Below, one piece after another: positions 26,301-35,073 of a stretch of 64,000 bases of DNA. Each line of letters starts with the position of its first letter. Position 1 is the stretch's first letter. The stretch comes from Fen-1298 sp050015675 (GTDB lineage Bacteria; Bacteroidota; Ignavibacteria; UBA10030). The stretch lies in the NCBI GenBank assembly GCA_050015675.1, contig JBEKAY010000013.1, positions 8,660 through 72,659 on the forward strand, given 5' to 3'. The position numbers and the translations under genes are program-made. Below the pieces are notes generated by a model that was not told the origin of the DNA, made no database searches, and was given only the letters and a program-made list of their open reading frames with translations.

Positions 26301-26404
26301 TCATCCTATAATTTTGTCCCTTTCGATACACTTATCATAAAATTTTTTGGAAACCCGATTGAACATTCAGTTGGGCTTTTGCTCTTTTCTTCCTATCATT
26401 CATC

Positions 26405-27109
26405 GTGAAGAGTCAAATGACGATAAAACAAAACGAAGAATCACACGAACAATTCCGCGATCTTTCTGCCTATCTTCAATCCGCGCGTGAAGAAGAACGG
26501 AAAAGCATTGCTCGTGAGATCCATGATGAACTGGGTCAAGCGCTGACAACCATAAAACTTGAGTTGTCACTTTTGCAAGAAGAAGTTCTGCACGATGCAT
26601 CAGCAGCTACTGACCGTATTCATTCTATGAAAGAACGGGTCGATGAGACTATTCATACAGTGAAAGGCATTATCACAAAACTACGCCCTGGGTTATTAGA
26701 CGACCTCGGCCTCACCGCCGCCATCGAATGGCAGGCAAACGATTTTCAGCGACATACAGGAATTGTTTGTGAAATATCGATGGAACCAGAAGAGATGAAT
26801 ATCAATCAGGAAATTTCTACAGCTATGTTCCGTATTTTTCAAGAAACATTAACGAACATTACGCGCCACTCCGGTGCTACACGTGTTATAGTTCATCTTT
26901 ACCAGAAAGACAATGCGCTCGAATTGCAGGTTCACGACAATGGACGCGGGATCACATCCCAAGAAATCAACGACCCAAAGTCATTCGGTTTGATCGGCAT
27001 TCGCGAACGTGCTCAGTACTGGCACGGCATTGTGAATATCGAAGGTAAGGCAGGGCTAGGAACTATCGTCACTGTTCGATTCCCGCGAACGTCGGAGAAG
27101 CAGAAGTGA
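26405..27109 (+). CDS. Cytoplasmic sensor histidine kinase, NarL/NreB type
   Basis: 234 residues. The HisKA_3 dimerisation segment REEERKSIAREIHDELGQAL carries the phospho-accepting H40; the ATPase domain has VHDNGRGI near residue 178 and GLIGIRERA near 197. There is no membrane helix, and almost nothing precedes the kinase core, so input must come from a partner, from the short N-terminus, or not at all. The start is GTG 26405; ATG 26417 is an alternative. Its stop overlaps the response regulator start by GTGA, a coupled two-component pair. Kinases of this type often sense redox or oxygen, but the cysteine-rich sensor of NreB is not seen here. Confidence 0.88.
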   Translation: MKSQMTIKQNEESHEQFRDLSAYLQSAREEERKSIAREIHDELGQALTTIKLELSLLQEEVLHDASAATDRIHSMKERVDETIHTVKGIITKLRPGLLDDLGLTAAIEWQANDFQRHTGIVCEISMEPEEMNINQEISTAMFRIFQETLTNITRHSGATRVIVHLYQKDNALELQVHDNGRGITSQEINDPKSFGLIGIRERAQYWHGIVNIEGKAGLGTIVTVRFPRTSEKQK

Positions 27110-27780
27110 TCCGCATCCTGATTGTTGACGATCATGCGATGTTTCGCGAAGGATTGAAACAAATTCTTGCAAAACATTCCGATATATGTGTTGTGGACGA
27201 AGCCGGTAGTGGCCAAGAGGTGATAGCAAAAGTTCTCCAGCATAAGCTTGATGTAGTTCTCCTCGATATTTCGCTTCCGGGGAGAAGCGGCCCCGAACTA
27301 CTCGGTGAAATTAAAAAATTGAAACCGGAACTTGCTGTATTAGTTTTAAGCATGCATCCAGAAGATCAGTATGCCGTGCGTATGATGAAGGCAGGTGCAC
27401 TGGGATATATGACAAAAGAAAGCGCTCCTGAAGAATTAATTTCAGCCATCCGCAAAGTCTCTAAGGGAAGGCATTATATAAGTTCAAAATTAGCAGAGGA
27501 AATGGCGGTTGCACTCGAAACGAACACACCGAAACTCCCTCATTCAACACTTTCCAATCGCGAGTTTCATGTCATGCGAATGCTCGCCTCAGGCAAATCG
27601 CTCAAAGATATTGCTAGCGAATTATTGATCAGCGAAAAGACAGTTACAACGTATCGAGCTCGTATTCTTGAAAAAATGAGATTACACAATAACGTCGAAC
27701 TGACGCTGTACGCCATAGAGAATAAATTGCTGCCCTGGTACTTTTCTTTGCGAGATGAGGACCATTCTACCCGGGAATAG
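27106..27780 (+). CDS. NarL/FixJ-family response regulator
   Basis: 224 residues. The receiver domain has the acidic pair DD near residue 8, phospho-acceptor D54 in LLDISLPG and the conserved lysine in MTKESAP near 104. A LuxR-type helix-turn-helix fills residues about 148-210 (LSNREFHVMRMLASG, then KTVTTYRARILEKM). It starts at a GTG overlapping the kinase stop. Members bind short palindromes as dimers. Two TAGGN-type palindromes elsewhere in the window (33905, 38496) are candidate targets, which is inference. Confidence 0.93.
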   Translation: MIRILIVDDHAMFREGLKQILAKHSDICVVDEAGSGQEVIAKVLQHKLDVVLLDISLPGRSGPELLGEIKKLKPELAVLVLSMHPEDQYAVRMMKAGALGYMTKESAPEELISAIRKVSKGRHYISSKLAEEMAVALETNTPKLPHSTLSNREFHVMRMLASGKSLKDIASELLISEKTVTTYRARILEKMRLHNNVELTLYAIENKLLPWYFSLRDEDHSTRE

Positions 27781-27833
27781 TTTTTTCTAAAATCGGTATT
27801 TGGCACGTTTTTATCAGATGACATTATCATCAA

Positions 27834-27864
27834 AACAAGATTGACATACAAATGCCATCTTGTT
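27834..27864 (-). terminator. Terminator for the minus-strand glutamate dehydrogenase operon
   Basis: On the minus strand a 13-bp stem (AACAAGATGGCAT against ATGTC-ATCTTGTT with one bulged A) closes a TTGT loop and is followed by TTTT, ten bases after the dehydrogenase stop. It lies between convergent genes. Confidence 0.65.
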
Positions 27865-27873
27865 ATGAACGTT

Positions 27874-29121
27874 TTATACCCAACCGCGCAATTTACAAGC
27901 TTCCGCAACACGCGCTACGCCGACAACCATAGCCGCTAATCTTGGATGGACTTTCTTCTCTCGAATAGCTTCCTGAACTGTGTGATACGCTTTTCGCATC
28001 TTCTCGTCAAGCCGTTCATGTACAGTTGTTTCATCCCAGAAGAAAGAACTTTTATCTTGCACCATTTCAAAGTAGGATACGGTTACGCCGCCTGCACTGG
28101 CAAGAATATCAGGAATGACGTGAATGCCGCGTTTATGGAGAAAAAGATCAGCTTCTGGAGTCGTGGGACCGTTTGCAAGCTCGCACACAATCTTCGCTTT
28201 AACACGTTCCATATTGTCTTCATTGATGGAATTTTCAAGCGCCGCCGGATAGAGAATATCCACTTCGAGTTCGAGAACTAAATCCCGTGGAATGCTTCGA
28301 GTCCCTGGAAATCCGACAACAGATCCTGTTTTAAGTTTGTGTGTAACAAGTTCTTTCGGATTCATTCCATCCGGATTCAAGATGCCGCCGCGTGAATCAC
28401 AAACAGCAATCAATTTTCCCCCGCCCAAAAGTTCAGGATGCAGCAATGCTGTTCGTTGACCGGCATTTCCAAAACCTTGAATCGCAAACGTCCCGGTCGC
28501 ATCAACACCAAGAACCTTACAAGCTTCACGGACAGCAATAACACCTCCACGGGCGGTCGCATCACGACGGCCTTCTGTACCACCGATCTGTTGCGGCTTG
28601 TCTGTAAAAACACCGGGGTGATGAAATTGCATAAGAGTCTCATACTCATCCATCATCCAAGCCATTGTTTGCGGATTTGTATAGACATCAGGAGCAGGTA
28701 CGTCTTTATCTATACCAATGTATTGAACAACAGCACGAACGTATGCGCGAGATAAATTCTCTAACTCTCGCTCAGACATTTTACGCGGATTGCAGACCAC
28801 TCCGCCTTTTGCACCACCGAGCGGGAGATCCAACACTGATGTTTTCCATGTCATCCATCCTGAAAGTGCCCGAATCGAATCGCCTGTTTCATCCGGATGG
28901 AAACGGATACCGCCTTTCGCAGGCCCACGTGCAGAATTATATTGGATTCGATACCCATGGAATATATTGACTTCTCCATTATCCATACGGACCGGTATGG
29001 TAAATTTATATTCCCGCTGAGGCCACATAAGCAATTCAGTGGTCGCATGATCCAGATTGAGGATTTTAGCGGCTTCTGCCACCTGCTGTTGAAGTACATC
29101 GAATGAATTATACGAACCCAT
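27874..29121 (-). CDS. Glutamate dehydrogenase (Glu/Leu/Phe/Val dehydrogenase family, GDH-II like)
   Basis: 415 residues. The substrate region has GPAKGGIRFHPDE near residue 70 and LPLGGAKGG near 103, which holds the catalytic-lysine segment. The Rossmann motif FAIQGFGNAGQ lies near residue 208. The enzyme interconverts glutamate and 2-oxoglutarate; this hexameric type often prefers NAD and works catabolically, unlike the longer enzyme at 32430-33791. It is the last gene of a three-gene block with a zinc-ribbon protein and a PEP/pyruvate-binding protein. Cofactor preference is a family inference. Confidence 0.9.
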   Translation of the reverse strand: MGSYNSFDVLQQQVAEAAKILNLDHATTELLMWPQREYKFTIPVRMDNGEVNIFHGYRIQYNSARGPAKGGIRFHPDETGDSIRALSGWMTWKTSVLDLPLGGAKGGVVCNPRKMSERELENLSRAYVRAVVQYIGIDKDVPAPDVYTNPQTMAWMMDEYETLMQFHHPGVFTDKPQQIGGTEGRRDATARGGVIAVREACKVLGVDATGTFAIQGFGNAGQRTALLHPELLGGGKLIAVCDSRGGILNPDGMNPKELVTHKLKTGSVVGFPGTRSIPRDLVLELEVDILYPAALENSINEDNMERVKAKIVCELANGPTTPEADLFLHKRGIHVIPDILASAGGVTVSYFEMVQDKSSFFWDETTVHERLDEKMRKAYHTVQEAIREKKVHPRLAAMVVGVARVAEACKLRGWV

Positions 29122-29124
29122 TGT

Positions 29125-29316
29125 CTACTCCTTCTCTCGCTCTAAAGAATGATCGTCCATTTTATCCAACCCATCCCGTCGATCCAGAATAATTCTGTAC
29201 CAGCAGTTCTTACACATCAACGAGCGATCTACGCTCAACAGCACTTGCTGCCATGGACTTAGTTTTTCTCCGCAGTGAGGACATGCGTCATAAATTTTTA
29301 TGCCAGCATTTTCCAC
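29125..29316 (-). CDS. Small zinc-ribbon protein
   Basis: 63 residues with two CxxC pairs (CPHC near residue 12 and CKNC near 36) separated by about 20 residues, a typical zinc ribbon. The rest is charged. It fits between the dehydrogenase (3 nt away) and the 1000-residue protein (1 nt away), so it is almost certainly co-transcribed and translated. Function unknown; such ribbons often mediate protein or nucleic-acid contact. Confidence 0.7.
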   Translation of the reverse strand: MENAGIKIYDACPHCGEKLSPWQQVLLSVDRSLMCKNCWYRIILDRRDGLDKMDDHSLEREKE

Positions 29317-29317
29317 G

Positions 29318-32300
29318 TCATCCCTCCGGCTTCAGGATCACCCCTTTGTTTTGGTGTCCGTTGATTTTAACGATAAGGCATTTATCAAATCTAAATAACT
29401 TTGTATATCGTTTTTTCTCTAATGGCGGTTGGCTCAGCAGCCATCCCCAGTCTAAGAATCCTTGCTTCTGAAATTCGCTGACAGTAAAATAACCGATCAT
29501 AAACGAAGTAATGTTTTGGAAAAAATGAGAGCCCTGTGATGGCGTTACCGACATATCCTTAAAACCGGTTTCTATAATCGCCCTTGCACCCGAAATTTGT
29601 TCCCACGTTACAGGAATGCCCAGCCATGGATCAAGTGAACCCCAGCGGCCAATACCGATTAAAAGATACGGCTTATTCTCTCGTAAAAGCTGCGCATTGA
29701 ACGAAGCAATTTCTGCTGCGACTTGCTGGCTTGCAGCCCGATCAAACAATTGGTAATCGACAGCGACAATATCAAAAATGCCATCAATCAATCCGTGCCC
29801 AAGCACTTGATTACTCTGGCACAGGATCTTTGAGTGATCAATTTCTTCAACCACTAATTCTTCTGACTCGCGGTTCACCACTAATGGACGCATTTGCAAT
29901 AGAGCAAATTCCGTCCCCGACGGGTACGGCACATCAAAATTGACTGCAAATTCCATTTCAACCGGCGTTCCCATTCCCCAAACGCCCATATCAAGCAGGA
30001 GCTCTATGATCTCCGCTATCGGTACAAATTTATTGTGGAGAATTGGTGCAAACGTTACAACGCGTGTACCTTTTCGTCCTAAACCGTTAGAGATCGCATC
30101 ATTTTCCGGGAGATATGTGGAGCCAACATATTTAAGCACGTCATCGCGCTCTGCGACTTCCAACCCTTGCTGTTGAACCAGTACGTCATACGTTTCCTCA
30201 CCGAAATCCGGATCGGCATCGAGAGTTAAGGAAAAAAATGACCATTGAGAACTATTGAGCGTTTCCTTTACAGAATAAAATTGTACGATGTCGTTTGGAT
30301 ATTTTGGACAGAACCGAACGGTATTGCCACCATCCACAACCCATTTGCCCAATCCCAATGCAACTGCCGCTGTCCCATCGGATGATTTTTGCGGCTTCAA
30401 TGGATAAAAATTATATGATTTGGCAACACCGGAAATGTCGGGGTAATATCTATTCTCATGCACTTTGCCAACGAGGTTCTGAACAATGACCGCCATTTTT
30501 TCTTCTTCATAGCGGTAGGAAGTTATGCGGATATAATCCTTTGCGCTTTGATAGAATGTGGAAGCATAGACGCGTTTGATGCTCTTCAAGAGATCATTCA
30601 ATCGAACGTGGATGTCCGCATGCGCATTGGGGATCATGTAGGTTTCGTACACGCCTGCAAAAGGATGATACTGGGAATCCTCTAACATACTGGATGAACG
30701 AACCGCCAACGGCGTACGCGCCAATTCAAGGAATGATAAGAGATCTGCAATGACTTCCGACGGAAATTTATCTGCAAGAAGAAACCGCTTTGTAATTTCC
30801 CTATCATCCTTGCATTCCATTGCGAATTTCAGCAGATCATTCTCTTTCAGAAATTGGTCGAAGACATCCGTACCAAGAACAACTGCCGAAGGAACATAAA
30901 TTTTCACATGCTCGAACCGGGTCCGAACATTATAATCATTAAGAAGCATGTCAACAAAACCGAGTCCGCGGGCTTTGCCGCCCAGCGAGCCGCCGCCAAT
31001 ACGCGCAAAAGTTGTTTCCGAGCCAAATGTATCTTTTGAAAAGTTCGCGACAATACCGCGCTGACATAAATTGCGATAATGGTGGAGAGAGATGATTAAA
31101 TCTTTTCGTAATGCTTCTACGTTCGGAAAATCGGAGACCTTTCGTGGAAGAAGTTTGCCGGCTAACCAAAATTCTGTCCGTGCCCTCAGCCAACTGGAAA
31201 AGTGATTGCGATCTGCGTGGTAACGGATGCTCTCCCCCGGAACAACCCGGAGCATGTCTTCCAGACTTTTCATATCGTTTGCACGGCCGACTTCTGTTCC
31301 ATCCGGCAAACGGAAAACGAAATCACCGAAACTGAAGTTGTAAATCATAAACTGCTGGAGATCATGCATCAGCGAGGGTGAATCCTTCAACGTGAAAGAA
31401 GCGCCCATATTTTCTGCTGACACTTTATTCTCTCGAACGTTTGAAAAAAGAAGAATAGGCACATCTGGTTTTTCACTTCGCACTGCCTGCACAAAATCAA
31501 TTCCTGCATGCGGGTCTTGTTTCCCGTTGCGCGGAAAATCAATATCCGAAATAATTCCAAGAAGAAATCTTTTATACCGAGTGTAATATGTCCACGCTTC
31601 TTCATACGTACTGCATAAAAGAATTTTCGGACTCGCGCGCATGCGCAGGAATTTGTGGCCAAGGTCTATTCCTTCGGAAATCAACCGCTGGGATTGCTTG
31701 AGGATTTCAGTGTAAATGATTGGAAGAAACGAAGAATAGTAATTGACGTTGTCTTCGATAACAATAATCGATTGCACGCCGACCGCCTGTGTATCATGCT
31801 CAACATTGAGGCGGTCTTCCAGAAACTTGATAATCGCGATGATGATACGAAAATCGCCCTGCCAAATAAATATTTTGTCGAACACTGACGTATCGTGCGT
31901 AAGCAAAAAATGTTTTAGCTCACGCGTATCATGCATAAGCAAAACGACAGGGATGTTAAGGTCGGATTGTTTTACTAATCGCGCGAAATCGATTGCTTGC
32001 ATATCATCGATGTGCAATGTGGTAATGATAAGATCGAAGTGGCGTTCTTCTTTTGCAAGCACCATCGCTTCTTTGCCGCTTGAAACACACGTAAGCTCAG
32101 GCGATTGGCTGAGATTGAGTCCTTCGTATTCGCCACGGCTTAATTCGTACAGCCGGCCATCTTCTTCGAAAAGATACAGATCATAGAGACTGGAAACAAG
32201 CAGGACATTGCTTATGCGAATGCGCATTGGGTTCTGGACGCCGTAAAAAAGATTTCCAAACCCATGCTCAACCGAATTAGAATCTAACGGACTAACGGCT

Positions 32301-32320
32301 TGATCAACTTTTTCTTCCAT
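29318..32320 (-). CDS. PEP/pyruvate-binding domain protein with N-terminal receiver-like domains
   Basis: 1000 residues. Residues about 35-170 and 180-330 look like two receiver domains; the second keeps IVIEDN and a candidate phospho-acceptor in GIISDIDFPR. From about residue 435 the protein matches the ATP-grasp-like N-terminal domain of PEP synthase/pyruvate phosphate dikinase (GGGSLGGKARGLGF, LAVRSSSMLEDSQ, FAGVYETY, LLQMRPLV). The swivelling phosphohistidine domain and C-terminal PEP barrel of the full enzymes are missing. It may therefore transfer phosphate from ATP to something other than pyruvate, or sense the reaction partners. Position between two glutamate dehydrogenase genes suggests a link to nitrogen/carbon balance. 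Confidence 0.82.
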   Translation of the reverse strand: MEEKVDQAVSPLDSNSVEHGFGNLFYGVQNPMRIRISNVLLVSSLYDLYLFEEDGRLYELSRGEYEGLNLSQSPELTCVSSGKEAMVLAKEERHFDLIITTLHIDDMQAIDFARLVKQSDLNIPVVLLMHDTRELKHFLLTHDTSVFDKIFIWQGDFRIIIAIIKFLEDRLNVEHDTQAVGVQSIIVIEDNVNYYSSFLPIIYTEILKQSQRLISEGIDLGHKFLRMRASPKILLCSTYEEAWTYYTRYKRFLLGIISDIDFPRNGKQDPHAGIDFVQAVRSEKPDVPILLFSNVRENKVSAENMGASFTLKDSPSLMHDLQQFMIYNFSFGDFVFRLPDGTEVGRANDMKSLEDMLRVVPGESIRYHADRNHFSSWLRARTEFWLAGKLLPRKVSDFPNVEALRKDLIISLHHYRNLCQRGIVANFSKDTFGSETTFARIGGGSLGGKARGLGFVDMLLNDYNVRTRFEHVKIYVPSAVVLGTDVFDQFLKENDLLKFAMECKDDREITKRFLLADKFPSEVIADLLSFLELARTPLAVRSSSMLEDSQYHPFAGVYETYMIPNAHADIHVRLNDLLKSIKRVYASTFYQSAKDYIRITSYRYEEEKMAVIVQNLVGKVHENRYYPDISGVAKSYNFYPLKPQKSSDGTAAVALGLGKWVVDGGNTVRFCPKYPNDIVQFYSVKETLNSSQWSFFSLTLDADPDFGEETYDVLVQQQGLEVAERDDVLKYVGSTYLPENDAISNGLGRKGTRVVTFAPILHNKFVPIAEIIELLLDMGVWGMGTPVEMEFAVNFDVPYPSGTEFALLQMRPLVVNRESEELVVEEIDHSKILCQSNQVLGHGLIDGIFDIVAVDYQLFDRAASQQVAAEIASFNAQLLRENKPYLLIGIGRWGSLDPWLGIPVTWEQISGARAIIETGFKDMSVTPSQGSHFFQNITSFMIGYFTVSEFQKQGFLDWGWLLSQPPLEKKRYTKLFRFDKCLIVKINGHQNKGVILKPEG

Positions 32321-32345
32321 AAGTCCATACCAGCTTCAATAAATG

Positions 32346-32393
32346 GCCGCCGCCTTCCGATCAAAACCCTGACAAGGTTCAGAATCTGGCGGC
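32346..32393 (-). ncRNA. Candidate structured RNA, SRP-like apical hairpin
   Basis: On the minus strand GCCGCC pairs with GGCGGC around an imperfect inner stem. The loop side contains GAACC, TTGTCAGG and, on the return strand, CGGAAGGCGGC. This order resembles the apical part of bacterial signal-recognition-particle RNA (GAACC, GTCAGG, GGAAGG, AGCAG). The conserved AGCAG is GGCGG here, which argues against a functional SRP RNA. It lies between the gdhA stop and the 1000-residue protein gene, so an untranslated leader or attenuator is an alternative. Confidence 0.3.
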
Positions 32394-32429
32394 AGTCATT
32401 GTAATTTTAGTACAGATCAGTCCAGCGGG

Positions 32430-33791
32430 TTACACGATCCCTTGATCCATCATCGCATCAGCAACTTTTAAGAAACCGCCGATGTTAGCACCATTGACGT
32501 AATTGCCAGGCGTACCAAACCGATCCGCCATATCAACACACGTCTTGTGGATACTCTTCATAATCTGATGCAACCGACTGTCCACTTCTTCGCGTGGCCA
32601 TGGCAAGCGCATGCTATTCTGGCTCATTTCTAAACCTGAGGTTGCCACGCCGCCAGCATTTGCTGCTTTACCGGGACCATAAAGAATTTTTGCATCAAGG
32701 AAAAGTTTCACGCCATCGAGCGTCGTTGGCATATTCGCGCCTTCCGCTACAGCATAGATACCGTTCTTCAGTAAGTTTTGCGCATCCTTACCGTTGACCT
32801 CGTTCTGCGTTGCGCTTGGGAACGCACAATCCGCTTTGTGATTCCACAATGGATTGTAGTCAAGTTTAGAATCGACGGGCGTGTAGACTGCTTTCTTATA
32901 TTTTTCCGTGTATTCCGAGATACGTCCACGACGAACATTTTTCAATTCCATAATGAACGCGAGTTTATTCTCGTCAATACCTTCTTCATCGTAAATATAA
33001 CCATTTGAATCGGAAAGTGTTACTACTTTTCCGCCAAGTTGATTAATTTTTTCGACAGTATACTGCGCCACATTGCCGCTTCCGGAAACAAGACATTTTT
33101 TCCCTTCAAGCGTTTTTCCGCGTGTCGCAAGCATCTCGGCTGCAAAATAGACTGCCCCGTACCCGGTTGCTTCGGGACGAATGAGCGAGCCGCCCCAGTT
33201 AAGTCCTTTACCGGTAAGTACACCGGTGAATTCATTCCGTAATTTTTTATACTGACCGAAAAGATATCCGATCTCGCGTCCACCTACACCGATATCGCCG
33301 GCAGGAACATCTGTATCAGATCCAACATGACGGTACAATTCACTCATGAATGCCTGACAGAACCGCATAATTTTCAGATCGCTCTTTCCTTTTGGATCGA
33401 AGTCTGAACCGCCCTTCGCTCCACCCATCGGTAATGTTGTGAGACTGTTTTTGAAAACCTGCTCGAACGCAAGAAACTTTAAAATACCAACCGTGACCGA
33501 AGGATGGAATCGCAAACCGCCTTTGTAAGGGCCAATCGCACTGTTCATCTGAATACGGTAACCGCGGTTGATATGTATTTCACCTTGATCATCTACCCAA
33601 GGAACACGAAATTGAATCAATCGTTCTGGTTCTATGATTCGTTCAAGAATTTTAGATGAGCGATATTCCGGATGACGCTCCAGAACAAGAGATAATGACT
33701 CAGCTACCTCTTGCACTGCTTGATGAAACTCCGGCTCCGCAGGATTTTTTGCTTTTACCTCTGCAACGAGATCTTTCACGTAATGAGACAT
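32430..33791 (-). CDS. gdhA: Glutamate dehydrogenase, bacterial ~450-residue type
   Basis: 453 residues, the normal length for the NADP-type bacterial enzyme. GPYKGGLRFHP lies near residue 88 and LPMGGAKGGSDFDPKGKSD near 118; the coenzyme motif LVSGSGNVAQY is near 235. It assimilates ammonium into 2-oxoglutarate. The divergent upstream region carries a strong palindrome at 33905-33926, 114 nt from the start, a likely operator. This enzyme differs clearly from the 415-residue dehydrogenase downstream, so the locus encodes two GDH types. Confidence 0.94.
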   Translation of the reverse strand: MSHYVKDLVAEVKAKNPAEPEFHQAVQEVAESLSLVLERHPEYRSSKILERIIEPERLIQFRVPWVDDQGEIHINRGYRIQMNSAIGPYKGGLRFHPSVTVGILKFLAFEQVFKNSLTTLPMGGAKGGSDFDPKGKSDLKIMRFCQAFMSELYRHVGSDTDVPAGDIGVGGREIGYLFGQYKKLRNEFTGVLTGKGLNWGGSLIRPEATGYGAVYFAAEMLATRGKTLEGKKCLVSGSGNVAQYTVEKINQLGGKVVTLSDSNGYIYDEEGIDENKLAFIMELKNVRRGRISEYTEKYKKAVYTPVDSKLDYNPLWNHKADCAFPSATQNEVNGKDAQNLLKNGIYAVAEGANMPTTLDGVKLFLDAKILYGPGKAANAGGVATSGLEMSQNSMRLPWPREEVDSRLHQIMKSIHKTCVDMADRFGTPGNYVNGANIGGFLKVADAMMDQGIV

Positions 33792-33904
33792 TGGAACCTC
33801 CTTGAATAAATGATGGATGATTACTGATTAGTGAATGATGCAAAATGATTATTGCCATCTTAAGATGAATTGGGAGAAAAATGTAGTGGGGAAACACTGA
33901 AATC

Positions 33905-33926
33905 GTTGTAGGGAATACCCTACAAC
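33905..33926. promoter_or_regulatory. Perfect palindrome between divergent metabolic genes (candidate operator)
   Basis: Nine-base arms GTTGTAGGG and CCCTACAAC flank AATA. It lies 114 nt upstream of gdhA and 116 nt upstream of the dehydrogenase at 34042, midway between divergent genes. The core TAGGG-N4-CCCTA resembles sites I recall for NreC-type response regulators; an NreBC-like pair is encoded 6 kb away. No T-tract follows, so a terminator is unlikely. Confidence 0.55.
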
Positions 33927-33985
33927 ACTATGCCATCAGTTTATAGCTGAGTATAATCAAAAAATGACTTGTCTAGTTTCCTGCG

Positions 33986-34020
33986 CACAAAAGACTCGCT
34001 TTGCGATGTCTTTCTTTTTA
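33986..34020 (+). repeat. Diverged copy of the tRNA-Leu 3' flank, hairpin-forming
   Basis: AGAC-TCGC and GCGA-T-GTCT arms around TTT, followed by a T-rich stretch. The surrounding bases (GCGCACAAAAGACTCG, then TTGCGATGTC) resemble the segment after tRNA-Leu at 26266-26300. Either both are related terminators or this is a relic of a duplication. It sits 22 nt before the dehydrogenase start. Confidence 0.4.
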
Positions 34021-34041
34021 TCTTAATCCCAATCGAAAACT

Positions 34042-35049
34042 GTGAATAGCATTATCCATCAACAATCACAACTCATCGCACAGAACATGGACGTTTATTT
34101 TTACGAAGCGTTTGAAGAAGAAACCGATGCGCTCAAATCTCTTCTTGGTAATCAATTATCCTATGACTTAACGGATAAAACGATTCAGGAAGCCGGGCAT
34201 CTCAATCCACCAGCACGTCTGATTAGTATCCGCACACAATCTATCGTTCCGCCAGGGTGGGCAAGCAAACTTGATGGTATTTTGAGCCGAAGCACCGGTT
34301 ACGATCATCTAAAAAGATATTTAGAGGGAATTCACATACAACTTCCATGCGGCTATCTGGAAGAATACGCTACACGCGCTGTTGCCGAACATGCCATTCT
34401 GCTGATGATGGCTTTAATGCGGCGACTGCCGCAACAGATGACGCAGTTTCAACACTTCGATCGTGATGGCTTAACAGGCGGAGAATGCTCAGATAAGAAT
34501 CTTCTCGTAGTTGGCGTGGGACGAATCGGGAGTGAAATTGTTAAAATCGGTACTGCGCTTGGAATGAATGTCCGCGGTGTGGATATCGTTCATCATAATA
34601 ATGAAGTGCATTATAACGGAAAAGAGGAAGGCATCGCTTGGGCAGACGTCATTATCTGCGCGATGAATTTGACAAACGAAAATCGCGGTTACTTTTCTTA
34701 CAACCTTTTAAAGCAAGCAAAGCAGGGTATTCTCTTCATCAATGTTGCACGAGGGGAACATGCTCCGCTTTCCGATTTGCTGAAGTTAGTGCAGGAACAC
34801 CATCTCTGTGGACTTGGGCTTGATGTCTTTGAAGATGAACCGAATGTTGCCGTCGCTTTGCGGAGCGGACACATGAAAACTTCTTCCGAAGCTCAAATAG
34901 TAACGGCATTACTTCAGCATCCAAATATTCTTTTCACACCGCACAATGCATTTAACACAATCGAAGCAGTACAACGAAAATCTCAGTTTACTGTTGATGA
35001 GGTTTTGTACTTTCTGAAGAATAAGAATTTTCGGTGTGCTGTACGGTAA
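34042..35049 (+). CDS. D-isomer specific 2-hydroxyacid dehydrogenase
   Basis: 335 residues, GTG start. The NAD-binding motif VGVGRIGSE lies near residue 157. The catalytic set is present: R in INVARGE (about 237), E in LDVFEDEP (about 260) and H in TPHNAF (about 298). The family reduces 2-keto acids or oxidises 2-hydroxy acids; members include lactate, phosphoglycerate and hydroxypyruvate enzymes. Between the NAD motif and the catalytic arginine it is unremarkable. It is transcribed divergently from gdhA with a shared palindrome between them, so joint regulation is plausible. The substrate is not identifiable. Confidence 0.88.
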   Translation: MNSIIHQQSQLIAQNMDVYFYEAFEEETDALKSLLGNQLSYDLTDKTIQEAGHLNPPARLISIRTQSIVPPGWASKLDGILSRSTGYDHLKRYLEGIHIQLPCGYLEEYATRAVAEHAILLMMALMRRLPQQMTQFQHFDRDGLTGGECSDKNLLVVGVGRIGSEIVKIGTALGMNVRGVDIVHHNNEVHYNGKEEGIAWADVIICAMNLTNENRGYFSYNLLKQAKQGILFINVARGEHAPLSDLLKLVQEHHLCGLGLDVFEDEPNVAVALRSGHMKTSSEAQIVTALLQHPNILFTPHNAFNTIEAVQRKSQFTVDEVLYFLKNKNFRCAVR

Positions 35050-35073
35050 AATCAGTCCGAGCACCTTGACTCG

